From the NCBI RefSeq assembly GCF_006125015.1, contig NZ_SZZN01000001.1, forward strand, positions 124,001 to 188,000: a DNA stretch of 64,000 nucleotides, read 5' to 3'. Shown here piece after piece: positions 24,667 to 32,900 of this stretch (its first letter is position 1; the number at the start of each line of letters is the position of its first letter). Source of the stretch: Roseovarius arcticus. Lineage in GTDB: Bacteria; Pseudomonadota; Alphaproteobacteria; Rhodobacterales; Rhodobacteraceae. Made by a program: the position numbers and the translations under genes. A model generated the notes under the pieces. It was not told the origin of the DNA and ran no database searches. It saw only the letters and a program-made list of their open reading frames with translations.

Positions 24667-24688
24667 GGGCGCCGAATTTGACGCCCCC
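24655..24688 (-). terminator. Rho-independent terminator on the minus strand
   Basis: GGGGGCG (24665-24671) and CGCCCCC (24682-24688) form a GC-only stem; on the minus strand it is followed at once by TTTTCTTTTT. On the plus strand only a purine run follows, so the element is a proper intrinsic terminator only for minus-strand transcription, although no protein gene lies on that strand here. Confidence 0.6.
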
Positions 24689-24760
24689 GAAAAGGTAAAA
24701 CCCTTTCTCCTTGCACGGTCATCGGCGTCCCCGCCTGTACCGTGAGTTCATACTGACCAA
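24655..24760 (-). ncRNA. Candidate small RNA inside the inverted repeat
   Basis: Read on the minus strand, a two-part stem-loop (outer CACGGT/ACCGTG, inner GGCG/CGCC with a four-base loop, 24714-24744) is followed by an open AAGGAGAAAGGG segment and then the strong terminator at 24655-24688. This is the usual order of a trans-acting sRNA. The 5' end is a guess and no convincing promoter was found, so confidence is low. Confidence 0.3.
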
Positions 24761-24784
24761 GAGTGGTTAATCATGCGTTACCAG

Positions 24785-24822
24785 CCTTTTCGTCTTACTT
24801 TAAGTATTCTCGCCGAAGGCAT
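24785..24822 (-). repeat. Inverted-repeat element, right arm
   Basis: Second arm of the 194-bp inverted-repeat element (24629-24822); the reverse complement matches the left arm at 32 of 38 positions. The arm ends 27 bases before the start codon of the acyl-CoA ligase, so it lies within that gene's 5' leader. Confidence 0.7.
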
Positions 24823-24849
24823 GGAATCTCTTTCGGGGGAACATTTGCA

Positions 24850-26886
24850 ATGACACGCGACCTAACACGCTTAATTCGCCCGAAATCTATCGCCGTCATT
24901 GGCGGTGGCGTCTGGTGTGCGTCGGTGATTGAGCAGTGCCGCCGCATGGGTTTCGACGGGCCGATCTGGCCGGTGCACCCAAAGCGCGCTGAGATGGCCG
25001 GGCAGGCGACATATCCGTCAATCGCCGCCCTGCCGGGGGCACCTGATGCGACGTTCATCGGCGTCAACCGATCTGCCACAGTCAACGCGGTGCGCGATTT
25101 GGCCGCCATAGGTGCGGGCGGCGCGGTCTGCTTTGCCAGCGGTTTTCGCGAGGTGCAAGCAGAGATGGGTGATGGGGATGCCCTGCAAGATCAATTGCTT
25201 GAGGCGGCGGGGGATATGCCAATCATCGGGCCCAACTGCTACGGCTTCATAAACTATCTGGATGGTGCGCTGCTGTGGCCCGATCAGCACGGCGGTGAGC
25301 GCTGTGACAGTGGCGTCGCGCTTATCACCCAAAGCTCGAACATCGCGATCAATCTGACGATGCAGGCACGCGGCCTGCCGCTGGCTTATGTGGCGACTGC
25401 TGGCAACCAGGCGCAAACGGGGTTGGCCCAGATTGGGCTAGCACTGCTAGATGACCCCCGCGTGACCGCGCTGGGCCTGCACATTGAGGGCATTGGCGAT
25501 CTGGATGCATTTCAGACACTGGCCCAGCAGGCGCAACGCTTCGGCAAGCCTATCGTCGCGCTGAAGGCCGGAAAGTCGGCGCAAGCGCGTGCGGCGGCAG
25601 TGTCCCATACCGCCTCGCTGGCCGGCAGCGATGCAGGCGCGCGGGCGCTACTACGGCGGCTGGGCATTGCGCAGGTGGATAGCCTGCCTGAGTTGCTGGA
25701 AACGCTCAAGCTGTTGCATCTGGCCGGACCGCTGGCGTCGAACCACATCGTCTCGATGTCCTGCTCTGGCGGCGAGGCAAGTCTAATGGCTGATGCCGCC
25801 GTCGGGCGTGGCGTGTCGTTTCCCGAGTTGAGCGTGGCACAACGCACGGCCCTGCGCGCAGCGCTTGGTCCCATGGTGGCGCTTGCCAACCCGCTGGATT
25901 ACCACACATTTATCTGGGACGATGTGCCGCGCATGACCGAGGCATTTACCGCGGCGCTTACCGGGGATGTTGCTCTAGGCTGCCTCGTCGTCGATTTTCC
26001 GCGCACCGACAGGTGCAGCGATGCCGCGTGGGATTGCACCATTACCGCGGGTGCTGCGGCGCAGCAGGCGACCGGCACGCCGTTGGCCTTCGTTGCGACC
26101 CTGCCGGAAAACTTGAGCGAGGGTGTCGCGCGCCGTATCACGGATGCGGGCCTGATCCCGCTCTTGGGTATTCAGGAGGCGATGACAGCGATCGAGGCTG
26201 CTGCTGCGCTGGGTCGCCACCGCCCCGCTGGGCGCGTTCTGCCACCGGGCGGCGAGTGCCCCGCTACCGTGCTGAGTGAGGCAGAAAGTAAGGCTGCGCT
26301 GGCGGCCCATGGCGCTGACGTGCCGCGAGCGCAGCGCGTTCAAGCCGCAGCACTGGAAGTGGCGGCGCGCGAGATGCCCATGCCACTGGTGCTGAAGGGC
26401 GAAGGGTTCGCGCACAAGACCGAGGCGGGCGCGGTGGCGCTGAACCTCACCTCACCGGACGCGGTAGTGCAGGCTGCTGCCCGCATGAACGCCCCCGCAT
26501 ATTTGCTGGAGGAAATGATCACGGGCGGTGTGGCTGAGCTGCTGATAGGGGTCGTGCGCGACCCGGCGCACGGCTTTGTCCTGACGCTGGCAGCGGGCGG
26601 CGTGATGACCGAGATATTGCGCGACAGCGTGTCGTTGATCCTGCCTGTCACCGCTTGCGATGTCGATGAAGCGCTGGATAGCTTGCGCATCGCGCCCCTG
26701 CTCGCGGGGTATCGCGGCCAGCCGGGCGCGGACCGCGGCGCTATTGCACGCGCTGTGATGGCTGTGCAGGACTACGTCATAGAAAACGCCCAAACCCTAC
26801 AAGAGGTCGAGATCAATCCGCTGATCTGCACCCCCACACGCGCCGTCGCGGCGGACGCACTTATCACGACAGGAGAACAGCCATGA
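24850..26886 (+). CDS. NDP-forming acyl-CoA ligase (acetate-CoA ligase family)
   Basis: A 678-aa fused alpha-beta ligase of the ADP-forming acyl-CoA synthetase group: CoA-binding Rossmann domain (LIRPKSIAVIGGGVWCASVI), succinyl-CoA-ligase-like domains with the phospho-His motif VSHTASLAGSDAGARAL, and a C-terminal ATP-grasp part (PLVLKGEGFAHKTEAGAVAL ... EVEINPLI). It would charge gamma-butyrobetaine or crotonobetaine with CoA; this job is done in other bacteria by an AMP-forming ligase (CaiC) or CoA-transferase (CaiB), so substrate is inferred. ATG 24850 follows GGGGGAA; upstream in-frame codons cross the repeat. Overlaps caiD by 4 bases. Confidence 0.85.
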   Translation: MTRDLTRLIRPKSIAVIGGGVWCASVIEQCRRMGFDGPIWPVHPKRAEMAGQATYPSIAALPGAPDATFIGVNRSATVNAVRDLAAIGAGGAVCFASGFREVQAEMGDGDALQDQLLEAAGDMPIIGPNCYGFINYLDGALLWPDQHGGERCDSGVALITQSSNIAINLTMQARGLPLAYVATAGNQAQTGLAQIGLALLDDPRVTALGLHIEGIGDLDAFQTLAQQAQRFGKPIVALKAGKSAQARAAAVSHTASLAGSDAGARALLRRLGIAQVDSLPELLETLKLLHLAGPLASNHIVSMSCSGGEASLMADAAVGRGVSFPELSVAQRTALRAALGPMVALANPLDYHTFIWDDVPRMTEAFTAALTGDVALGCLVVDFPRTDRCSDAAWDCTITAGAAAQQATGTPLAFVATLPENLSEGVARRITDAGLIPLLGIQEAMTAIEAAAALGRHRPAGRVLPPGGECPATVLSEAESKAALAAHGADVPRAQRVQAAALEVAAREMPMPLVLKGEGFAHKTEAGAVALNLTSPDAVVQAAARMNAPAYLLEEMITGGVAELLIGVVRDPAHGFVLTLAAGGVMTEILRDSVSLILPVTACDVDEALDSLRIAPLLAGYRGQPGADRGAIARAVMAVQDYVIENAQTLQEVEINPLICTPTRAVAADALITTGEQP

Positions 26887-27668
26887 CAGACAGCCCAATC
26901 AAGACCGAAACACGAGGCCGCGTTCTTGAGGTTACGCTGGACCGGCCCAAGGCTAACGCAATCGACTTAAAAACCAGCCGCCTCATGGGCGAAGTCTTCG
27001 CGAGCTTTCGCGACGACGATAACCTACGCGTCGCAATCATCACTGGTGGCGGCGACAAATTCTTTTGCCCCGGCTGGGATCTGAAGGCGGCGGCAGACGG
27101 CGATGCAGTCGATGGCGATTACGGCGTTGGCGGCTTTGGCGGTATTCAGGAACTGCGCGGCCTGAACAAGCCTATCGTTGCCGCCGTTAACGGCATCTGC
27201 TGTGGTGGCGGGCTGGAACTGGCCTTGGGCGCTGATATCATCATCGCTGCCGATCACGCGCAGTTTGCGCTACCCGAGATCAACTCGGGCACCGTGGCCG
27301 ATGCGGCAAGTGTGAAGCTGCCCAAACGCATACCCTACCACATCGCCATGGAAATGCTGCTGACTGGCCGCTGGATCGACGCAAGCGAGGCCGCGCGCTG
27401 GGGCATGATCAACCGCGTCGTGCCAGCCGCCGAGCTGATGACAGAGGCGCGCGCGTTGGCCGATAAGTTGGCAGATGGCCCTCCTCTCGTTTACGCGGCG
27501 CTGAAAGAGATCGTGCGCGACGCCGAAGGAAACGACTTTCAAACTGTGATGAACAAGATAGCGCGGCGGCAGTATCCCACCGTCGATGCGCTCTACTCCT
27601 CCGAGGACCAGCTTGAGGGCGCGCGCGCGTTTTCGGAGAAACGTGACCCGGTCTGGAAGGGGCGCTAA
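26883..27668 (+). CDS. caiD: Carnitinyl-CoA dehydratase/crotonobetainyl-CoA hydratase
   Basis: Crotonase-fold enzyme of 261 aa, the same length as E. coli CaiD and close to it across the sequence as I recall it: LDRPKANAID near the start, PGWDLKAAADG, GGGLELALGADI, ALPE, and the identical-looking C-terminus EKRDPVWKGR. Both catalytic glutamates known from CaiD are present as E112 and E132. It would hydrate crotonobetainyl-CoA to L-carnitinyl-CoA, linking the CoA arm to the carnitine dehydrogenase arm. Residues after E132 (INSGTVADAAS) differ from the enteric enzyme. Confidence 0.88.
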   Translation: MTDSPIKTETRGRVLEVTLDRPKANAIDLKTSRLMGEVFASFRDDDNLRVAIITGGGDKFFCPGWDLKAAADGDAVDGDYGVGGFGGIQELRGLNKPIVAAVNGICCGGGLELALGADIIIAADHAQFALPEINSGTVADAASVKLPKRIPYHIAMEMLLTGRWIDASEAARWGMINRVVPAAELMTEARALADKLADGPPLVYAALKEIVRDAEGNDFQTVMNKIARRQYPTVDALYSSEDQLEGARAFSEKRDPVWKGR

Positions 27669-27733
27669 GATCAGGCGCGGGGTGCTATACGGAGGCAGTT
27701 CGCGCGCGATCAGATTATCGAGATGACACCCCA

Positions 27734-27762
27734 TTGTGGAACCGATACATACAGGGTTTATA
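27734..27762 (+). promoter_or_regulatory. Candidate promoter of the PAS histidine kinase gene
   Basis: TTGTGG (27734-27739) and TTTATA (27757-27762) with a 17-base spacer. The implied transcription start is only about 14 bases before the ATG at 27783, leaving little room for a ribosome-binding site. Confidence 0.4.
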
Positions 27763-27782
27763 GATGAGGTTCTGTTGACGAA

Positions 27783-28829
27783 ATGACGCACCAAGATAGC
27801 GGCAGCCGCACATGGCTAGTAACGCCTGACCTCCTTGGCTTTGTCGATAGGGACGGACAATTTTTCGATACCAATCCTGCTTGGATGTCTTTGCTCGGCT
27901 ACACAGCCGAGGAAATTCGCAGCCAACGATTTTCTCATTTTGTGCATCCTGATGACATAGACGAAGCAAACAAAGCGTTCGAGGGTTTGATGCGCGGCAA
28001 ACCCGCCTTGAATATTGTTAGCCGATATCGCTCCAAGGGTGGCAACTACCAATGGATTTCATGGAACGCGGTGCCGGAGGGCGATAATTTCTTTTGCAGT
28101 GGACGGTGCGTCACCGTTGAAAAGGAAAATGAGGCAGCGTTGCGCACCCGCGAGGAAGAGGCAAAGCTGCGGGAGCAATTCATCGCCGTTCTGGGCCATG
28201 ACGTGCGCAATCCGCTGGCCGCGATTAACGCCGCATCACGGATGATCGGGCGCACCACCAAGGATGCGCAGATCACCGAGATGGTGGAGTCGATTCAAGG
28301 CTCGACAGGGCGGATCGCGCGGCTGATTGACGACGTGATGGATTTTGCCCGCGCACGTCTGGGCGGTGGCCTGAACATTGATCGCTACGACGATCACGAC
28401 GTCAAACCGATCCTTGAGCATACGGTAGGCGAAATATCGTTGGCCCATCCCGAAACCGAAATTCTTACGGAATACGATTTCTGCGATCCGATCAATTGTG
28501 ATGCCGGGCGGATTGGTCAGATGATCTCGAACCTTCTTGCCAATGCCGTGCAGCACGGCGCCAAGGGCGAGATTGTCACGCTTGCTGCCTATGACGACGC
28601 CGGTATTTTCTATCTCTCGGTCATGAACCGTGGCACGCCTATACCGGACGATATCGCGCCCAAGCTATTCGAGCCGTTCTCGCGCGGAGGCCTAGACGAG
28701 TCGCAGCAGGGTCTTGGCCTCGGTCTGTTCATCTCGCGCGAGATCGCGCGCGCGCATGGCGGCGACCTGACCATGGAATCCAGCGAGAGCGGGACGGTCT
28801 TTACCTTCCGCATGCCGCGCCGCCGGTGA
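27783..28829 (+). CDS. Soluble PAS-domain sensor histidine kinase
   Basis: A 348-aa protein: PAS domain (about 12-115; GFVDRDGQFFDTNPAWMSLL and HPDDIDEANKAF), a short coiled linker, HisKA with phospho-acceptor H139 in VLGHDVRNPLAAINA, and an ATPase domain with N-box (QMISNLLANAVQHG) and GLGLGLFISREIARAHGG. No transmembrane segment is visible, so it should sense a cytosolic signal. No response regulator is adjacent; the partner is unknown. Not obviously linked to the carnitine genes upstream, which end 114 bases before. Confidence 0.9.
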   Translation: MTHQDSGSRTWLVTPDLLGFVDRDGQFFDTNPAWMSLLGYTAEEIRSQRFSHFVHPDDIDEANKAFEGLMRGKPALNIVSRYRSKGGNYQWISWNAVPEGDNFFCSGRCVTVEKENEAALRTREEEAKLREQFIAVLGHDVRNPLAAINAASRMIGRTTKDAQITEMVESIQGSTGRIARLIDDVMDFARARLGGGLNIDRYDDHDVKPILEHTVGEISLAHPETEILTEYDFCDPINCDAGRIGQMISNLLANAVQHGAKGEIVTLAAYDDAGIFYLSVMNRGTPIPDDIAPKLFEPFSRGGLDESQQGLGLGLFISREIARAHGGDLTMESSESGTVFTFRMPRRR

Positions 28830-28847
28830 CGGCGACAGTCGCCGCGC

Positions 28848-29876
28848 CTAGCCCGTGACGATATCGCGCTGGTCCTCCAGCCCCATCGACACCAGCAGCG
28901 GCGATTCCTCCTGCCGCTCCTGAAACGTGGCCTTGCCGTCCAGCCCTTGCCAGCCGAATGAAATCAGCGACTGCGCCACCGCCCCGCCCAGCGTCGTGCC
29001 GGGGCCGGTAATGATGAACATATCCGGCGCGAATTCTTGGGCCGCGATGCGGATTGCGCGGGCGAAATCATAGGTTTCAGTCACCTGCGCGCCCAGCGTG
29101 TACTCATGCAGCAATGCGGTGTCCGTGCCATGCGGCCACCAGATCGCACCGCGCCCGTCGATCATCGGCAGCGATGGCTGCGCAAATAGCGCGGCAGGCA
29201 GCGCGGCACGACCTGCCTCGGCCACTGGCGCCTGCAGGGCCGTGTGAAATGCCGCGTGATGGGGCAGGCGCATGGGAAAACGGTCCTCGATGCGCGGCAC
29301 CGACGCCTCGAATTCGGCCAGTCCTGCGGCATCGCCGGCCAGCACCAGCATCCCGCCAAGGTCGATTGAGAGGCGCAGCACGGCGCCCTCGTCATCGATC
29401 TGGCGCACTGTTTCCAGCAGCGCCGCGCGGCGCCCGGGATCGGGGCGCCAGTCAGGCCCGGCGCAGGGATACACCAGCTGGCCGCCGATGGACGCCTCCT
29501 GCATCAGCCGCCCCATTGTGTTGACCACCTGAAAGCCGCCTTCAGCGTCCAGCGCGCCTGCGGCTGCCAGCGCTGTATACCAGCCCATCGAATTTCCGGT
29601 AACGGCGACAATCTCGATGTCATCGGCCAGCGCCATCCGGTCGAGGTAGGAGCAGGCGTAAATCAGCGGTGACGCGGCATCGCCGGGGGTGTGTGTGGCG
29701 GTGGCAAACCGCTCGGCGCTGTCCAACTCGGTGACGGGCGTCTGGCCTTCTGCGCGGCGAAGGGCGTCGAACGTATCCAGTAGCGGGGCGCCAGCGTGGT
29801 GGCGGCCCAGATAGCCCAGCTCGGCCTTGTTGTAGGTGCCCCGGCCGGGGCAGATCAGCACGGCGCGGCACGTCAT
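28848..29876 (-). CDS. FabD-like acyltransferase-domain protein
   Basis: A 342-aa protein with an acyltransferase fold: VLICPGRGTYNKAEL near the start in place of FabD FPGQGSQ, nucleophile S96 in VTGNSMGWYTALAAAGAL, and the His region LPHHAAFHTAL. It is divergent from housekeeping FabD, so malonyl specificity cannot be assumed. It overlaps the end of the fused E1 dehydrogenase by 4 bases and is the second gene of a two-gene operon, hinting that it hands an acyl group made by that enzyme to a carrier. Converges on the histidine kinase gene. Confidence 0.8.
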   Translation of the reverse strand: MTCRAVLICPGRGTYNKAELGYLGRHHAGAPLLDTFDALRRAEGQTPVTELDSAERFATATHTPGDAASPLIYACSYLDRMALADDIEIVAVTGNSMGWYTALAAAGALDAEGGFQVVNTMGRLMQEASIGGQLVYPCAGPDWRPDPGRRAALLETVRQIDDEGAVLRLSIDLGGMLVLAGDAAGLAEFEASVPRIEDRFPMRLPHHAAFHTALQAPVAEAGRAALPAALFAQPSLPMIDGRGAIWWPHGTDTALLHEYTLGAQVTETYDFARAIRIAAQEFAPDMFIITGPGTTLGGAVAQSLISFGWQGLDGKATFQERQEESPLLVSMGLEDQRDIVTG

Positions 29877-32053
29877 TCGCAGGCCTCCCTTGCGGCGGCA
29901 ACGATGCTATCACGCGAGGGCATAGTGGCGGCATAGGCCGGGCCGGTCGCGATAAAACTGTCCTCGGCGGTCAGGCGGCTAACCGGCATTTCTGCCCGCT
30001 CAACAAAGAGGGCCATTAGCGCCTCGGCTTGTCCGCCTGAGCGGCGGCACTCATCCACGATCAGCACCGATTTGCACCCCCGCGTCGCGGCGATCAGCGC
30101 CTCGGCTGGCAGGGGCGCGATCCAGCGCATGTCGATCACACGCGCGTCTATCCCTTCAGCCTCCAGCGCTTCCTGGGCCTGCCGCGACAGGTAATACCCG
30201 TTGCCGTAGGTCACGATCGCCAGATCGCGTCCCTGCCCATGCACGCCGACGCTGCCTAGGGGAATTCGCTCGTCCGGGCCGGGATACGTTCCCATCCAGC
30301 CACCATCCCCGACCTCATGTAGATCGCGCATCGGGTAGAGCGCGATTGGCTCGACAAAGACCACCACCCGCTGCTCCTCCCGCGCGAGCCGAACACATTC
30401 GCGTAGCATCAGCGCGGCGTCGGGGCCGGACGATGGGCAGGCGACAATCAGGCCGGGAATATCGCGCAGCACGGCCAGCGAATTGTCATTGTGAAAATGC
30501 CCGCCAAAGCCCTTTTGGTATCCGAGGCCAGCAATGCGCAGCACCATCGGGTTGGTGAACTGCCCTTGGGAAAAGAACGGCAGCGTCGCCGCCTCGCCGC
30601 GCAACTGATCCTCGGCGTTGTGCAGATAGGCGAGGAACTGGATCTCAGGCATCGGGATAAACCCGTTATGCGCCATACCAATGGCAAGGCCGAGGATGCT
30701 CTGCTCGTCCAATATTGTATCGATCACTCGGTCCGTCCCGAACCGCTGGTGCAGGCGCTGCGTTACGCCGTAAACGCCACCTTTTCGGCCCACATCCTCG
30801 CCCATCAAGACGATCTCGCCGTGGGCCAGCATCAGATCGGTTAGCGCCCAGTTGATCAGGCGGCTCATTGGCTGGGGCTGGTCCATCTGCTTCATATCGC
30901 TGCCGAAGATCGCTGCGCGCGCCTCCGCGCTTGGCCCGTTTGTCGGTGTGCAGTCGCGCTTGGGCGGGACAATGCTGGCCATCACGTCGCTTGCTGTCTT
31001 CAGCTGGGGCCGCTGCACGGCCTCTGCCGCGACACGCTCTACCCGGGCGTTCGTCGTGTCGTATATGGCGAGGGCATCCGCACGGTCCAGCGCGCCTGCG
31101 GTATGCAGCAACCGGACACTGTGCAGCAGCGGATCGTTCGCCTCCTCTGCCTCTACCTGCGCTGTGGGCAGGTAGGTGGTGGGTAGGTCCGCACCGGCAT
31201 GGCCGTAAAGGCGCACCATGTTCAGATGCAGGAACGCTGGCTTGCGCTGCGTGCGAACGTAGCGCGCCGCCTCTGCCGCCGCGCGGGCAGTGTCGTAGAT
31301 ATCTAGGCCGTCGGCGGCGAAATACTTGATGCCGGGGCGGTGCTGCATACTGGCCGCGATCCAGCCCTTGGGTGTCTGGGTCGAGATGCCGATGCCGTTA
31401 TCCTCGCATACCAGCAAGAGGGGCAACGGCACCGACTGGACGCTGGTCCAGCCTGCCGTATTGATGGCGCCCTGCGCGGTCGAATGGTTGGCAGATGCGT
31501 CGCCAAAGGATGCCATGGCGATGCCATCATGTGGCAGCATGCGATGCTCTGGCGGGCGGCGGCGAGCAAGGCCCAGCCCATACGCCGCGCCGACCGCCTT
31601 GGGCAGGTGCGAGGCGATTGTCGAGGTCTGCGGCGGGATCATCAGCGCCTTTGACCCCAGCACCTTGTGACGCCCGCCGGAAATCGGATCTTCGGACGAA
31701 CAGGCAAAGCTGAGCAGCATGTCCCATAGCACCGACTGCCCCGGCACTTGGCCTGCGCGCGCGATCTGGAACGCGGCGTCGCGGTAGTGCAGAAATGCGA
31801 TATCATCGGGTCTCAGCGCATGGGCAACTGCCGCCATCCCTTCATGCCCGGACGATCCGATGGTGTAGAACCCTTGGCCCGCCTTTTGCATCGCGCGGCT
31901 GGTGCGATCTAGCGCGCGGCTGAGGCATTGCGCGCGAAAGAGCGACACCGCATCGGTATCGCTTAGCGCGCCGGTCGGCATGGTGCCTTGCGGTAGATCG
32001 CCCGATGCGGCGCGGGCGCGGAAATTCTCATGCACGATCTGCGCGCGATCCAT
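29873..32053 (-). CDS. Thiamine-diphosphate 2-oxoacid dehydrogenase E1, alpha-beta fusion
   Basis: A 726-aa protein joining an E1-alpha part (about 1-370: GSSGHEGMAAVAHALRPDD, FGDASANHSTAQGAINTAGW for ThDP binding, VCEDNGIGIS) to an E1-beta part (about 390-726: LMGEDVGRKGGVYGVTQRL, DTILDEQSILGLAIGMA, LGYQKGFGGHFHNDNS). It resembles branched-chain 2-oxoacid dehydrogenases. No E2 or E3 gene is nearby. ATG 32053 has AGGAG 8 bases upstream; in-frame codons before it are not conserved-looking. First gene of the operon, divergent from the biotin transporter. Confidence 0.87.
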   Translation of the reverse strand: MDRAQIVHENFRARAASGDLPQGTMPTGALSDTDAVSLFRAQCLSRALDRTSRAMQKAGQGFYTIGSSGHEGMAAVAHALRPDDIAFLHYRDAAFQIARAGQVPGQSVLWDMLLSFACSSEDPISGGRHKVLGSKALMIPPQTSTIASHLPKAVGAAYGLGLARRRPPEHRMLPHDGIAMASFGDASANHSTAQGAINTAGWTSVQSVPLPLLLVCEDNGIGISTQTPKGWIAASMQHRPGIKYFAADGLDIYDTARAAAEAARYVRTQRKPAFLHLNMVRLYGHAGADLPTTYLPTAQVEAEEANDPLLHSVRLLHTAGALDRADALAIYDTTNARVERVAAEAVQRPQLKTASDVMASIVPPKRDCTPTNGPSAEARAAIFGSDMKQMDQPQPMSRLINWALTDLMLAHGEIVLMGEDVGRKGGVYGVTQRLHQRFGTDRVIDTILDEQSILGLAIGMAHNGFIPMPEIQFLAYLHNAEDQLRGEAATLPFFSQGQFTNPMVLRIAGLGYQKGFGGHFHNDNSLAVLRDIPGLIVACPSSGPDAALMLRECVRLAREEQRVVVFVEPIALYPMRDLHEVGDGGWMGTYPGPDERIPLGSVGVHGQGRDLAIVTYGNGYYLSRQAQEALEAEGIDARVIDMRWIAPLPAEALIAATRGCKSVLIVDECRRSGGQAEALMALFVERAEMPVSRLTAEDSFIATGPAYAATMPSRDSIVAAAREACE

Positions 32054-32177
32054 CGGGGCACTCCTGTCGGTGGCGGCTTGGCGCGCACTTTGCCCGCGCC
32101 CCGCGTGCACCTCAAGCCTTGTTTTCCGCCGTCCCGCCCGGCTAAGTCAGGCGGGCGAGGACGGGGGCGCATGTAAT

Positions 32178-32900
32178 TTGACAGATCTGCTGGACATCAG
32201 GGACGTGTCGCTGACCATCGAGGGGCAGAGCATCCTACACGGTGTCACCTTATGCGGTGACCAACGGCGCATCGGCATCGTCGGGCGTAACGGATCAGGC
32301 AAGAGCACGCTCGCGCGCGTCATCGCAGGGCTACAATTGCCCGATAGTGGCACCGTGCGCGTGCGCGGCGTCGATGTAGCAAAGGACAGGCGCGCAGCGA
32401 TCCGCACAGTCGGCATCCTGTTTCAAAACCCGGATCATCAGATTATTTTCCCTACCGTGGATGAGGAGATCGCCTTTGGCCTACGCCAACTGGGCCAGAG
32501 CGCGGCCGAGGCAGAGGAGAGCACGCGCGCGATCCTCGCCCGATTTGGCAAGGGGCACTGGGCCGGCGCGGCGGTTCATCCGCTAAGCCAAGGGCAAAAG
32601 CAGCTGCTTTGCCTCATGGCGATCCTTGCCATGCGCCCCAAGCTGATCGTGCTGGACGAGCCTTTGTCGGGCCTCGACATCCCCACGCGGATGCAGCTTA
32701 TGCGCTATCTGGACGGGGCGGAGGCGCACTTGATCCATATCTCGCATGACCCCGCCGTGCTGGCGCACTATGACCGCTTGCTTTGGATCGCGGATGGGCG
32801 CATCGCCGGGGACGGCGCGGCCGGAGACGTGCTTGGGGCATTTTCCGCTGATATGCAGCGGCTGGGAGGGATGGATGATATCTCTGACCTCGCCGGTTGA
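32178..32900 (+). CDS. bioM: ECF biotin transporter ATPase BioM
   Basis: A 240-aa ABC ATPase with Walker A GRNGSGKST, Q-loop LFQNPDHQIIFPTVDEEIAF (the N-P-D-H-Q-I form typical of ECF ATPases), signature LSQGQKQLLCLMA and Walker B LIVLDEPLSGLD. With BioN and BioY it imports biotin. The frame is open far upstream, but no ATG fits; TTG 32178 (LTDLLDIRDVSL) matches the family start. A long imperfect hairpin lies just before it (CCGTCC at 32129 to GGACGG at 32164). No BioR-type TTATxxATAA site was seen. Confidence 0.88.
   Translation: MTDLLDIRDVSLTIEGQSILHGVTLCGDQRRIGIVGRNGSGKSTLARVIAGLQLPDSGTVRVRGVDVAKDRRAAIRTVGILFQNPDHQIIFPTVDEEIAFGLRQLGQSAAEAEESTRAILARFGKGHWAGAAVHPLSQGQKQLLCLMAILAMRPKLIVLDEPLSGLDIPTRMQLMRYLDGAEAHLIHISHDPAVLAHYDRLLWIADGRIAGDGAAGDVLGAFSADMQRLGGMDDISDLAG

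Noticed and set aside
32101..32177. BioR or biotin-responsive site in front of bioM
   Set aside because: No TTATxxATAA-type operator was found; only an imperfect hairpin is present.
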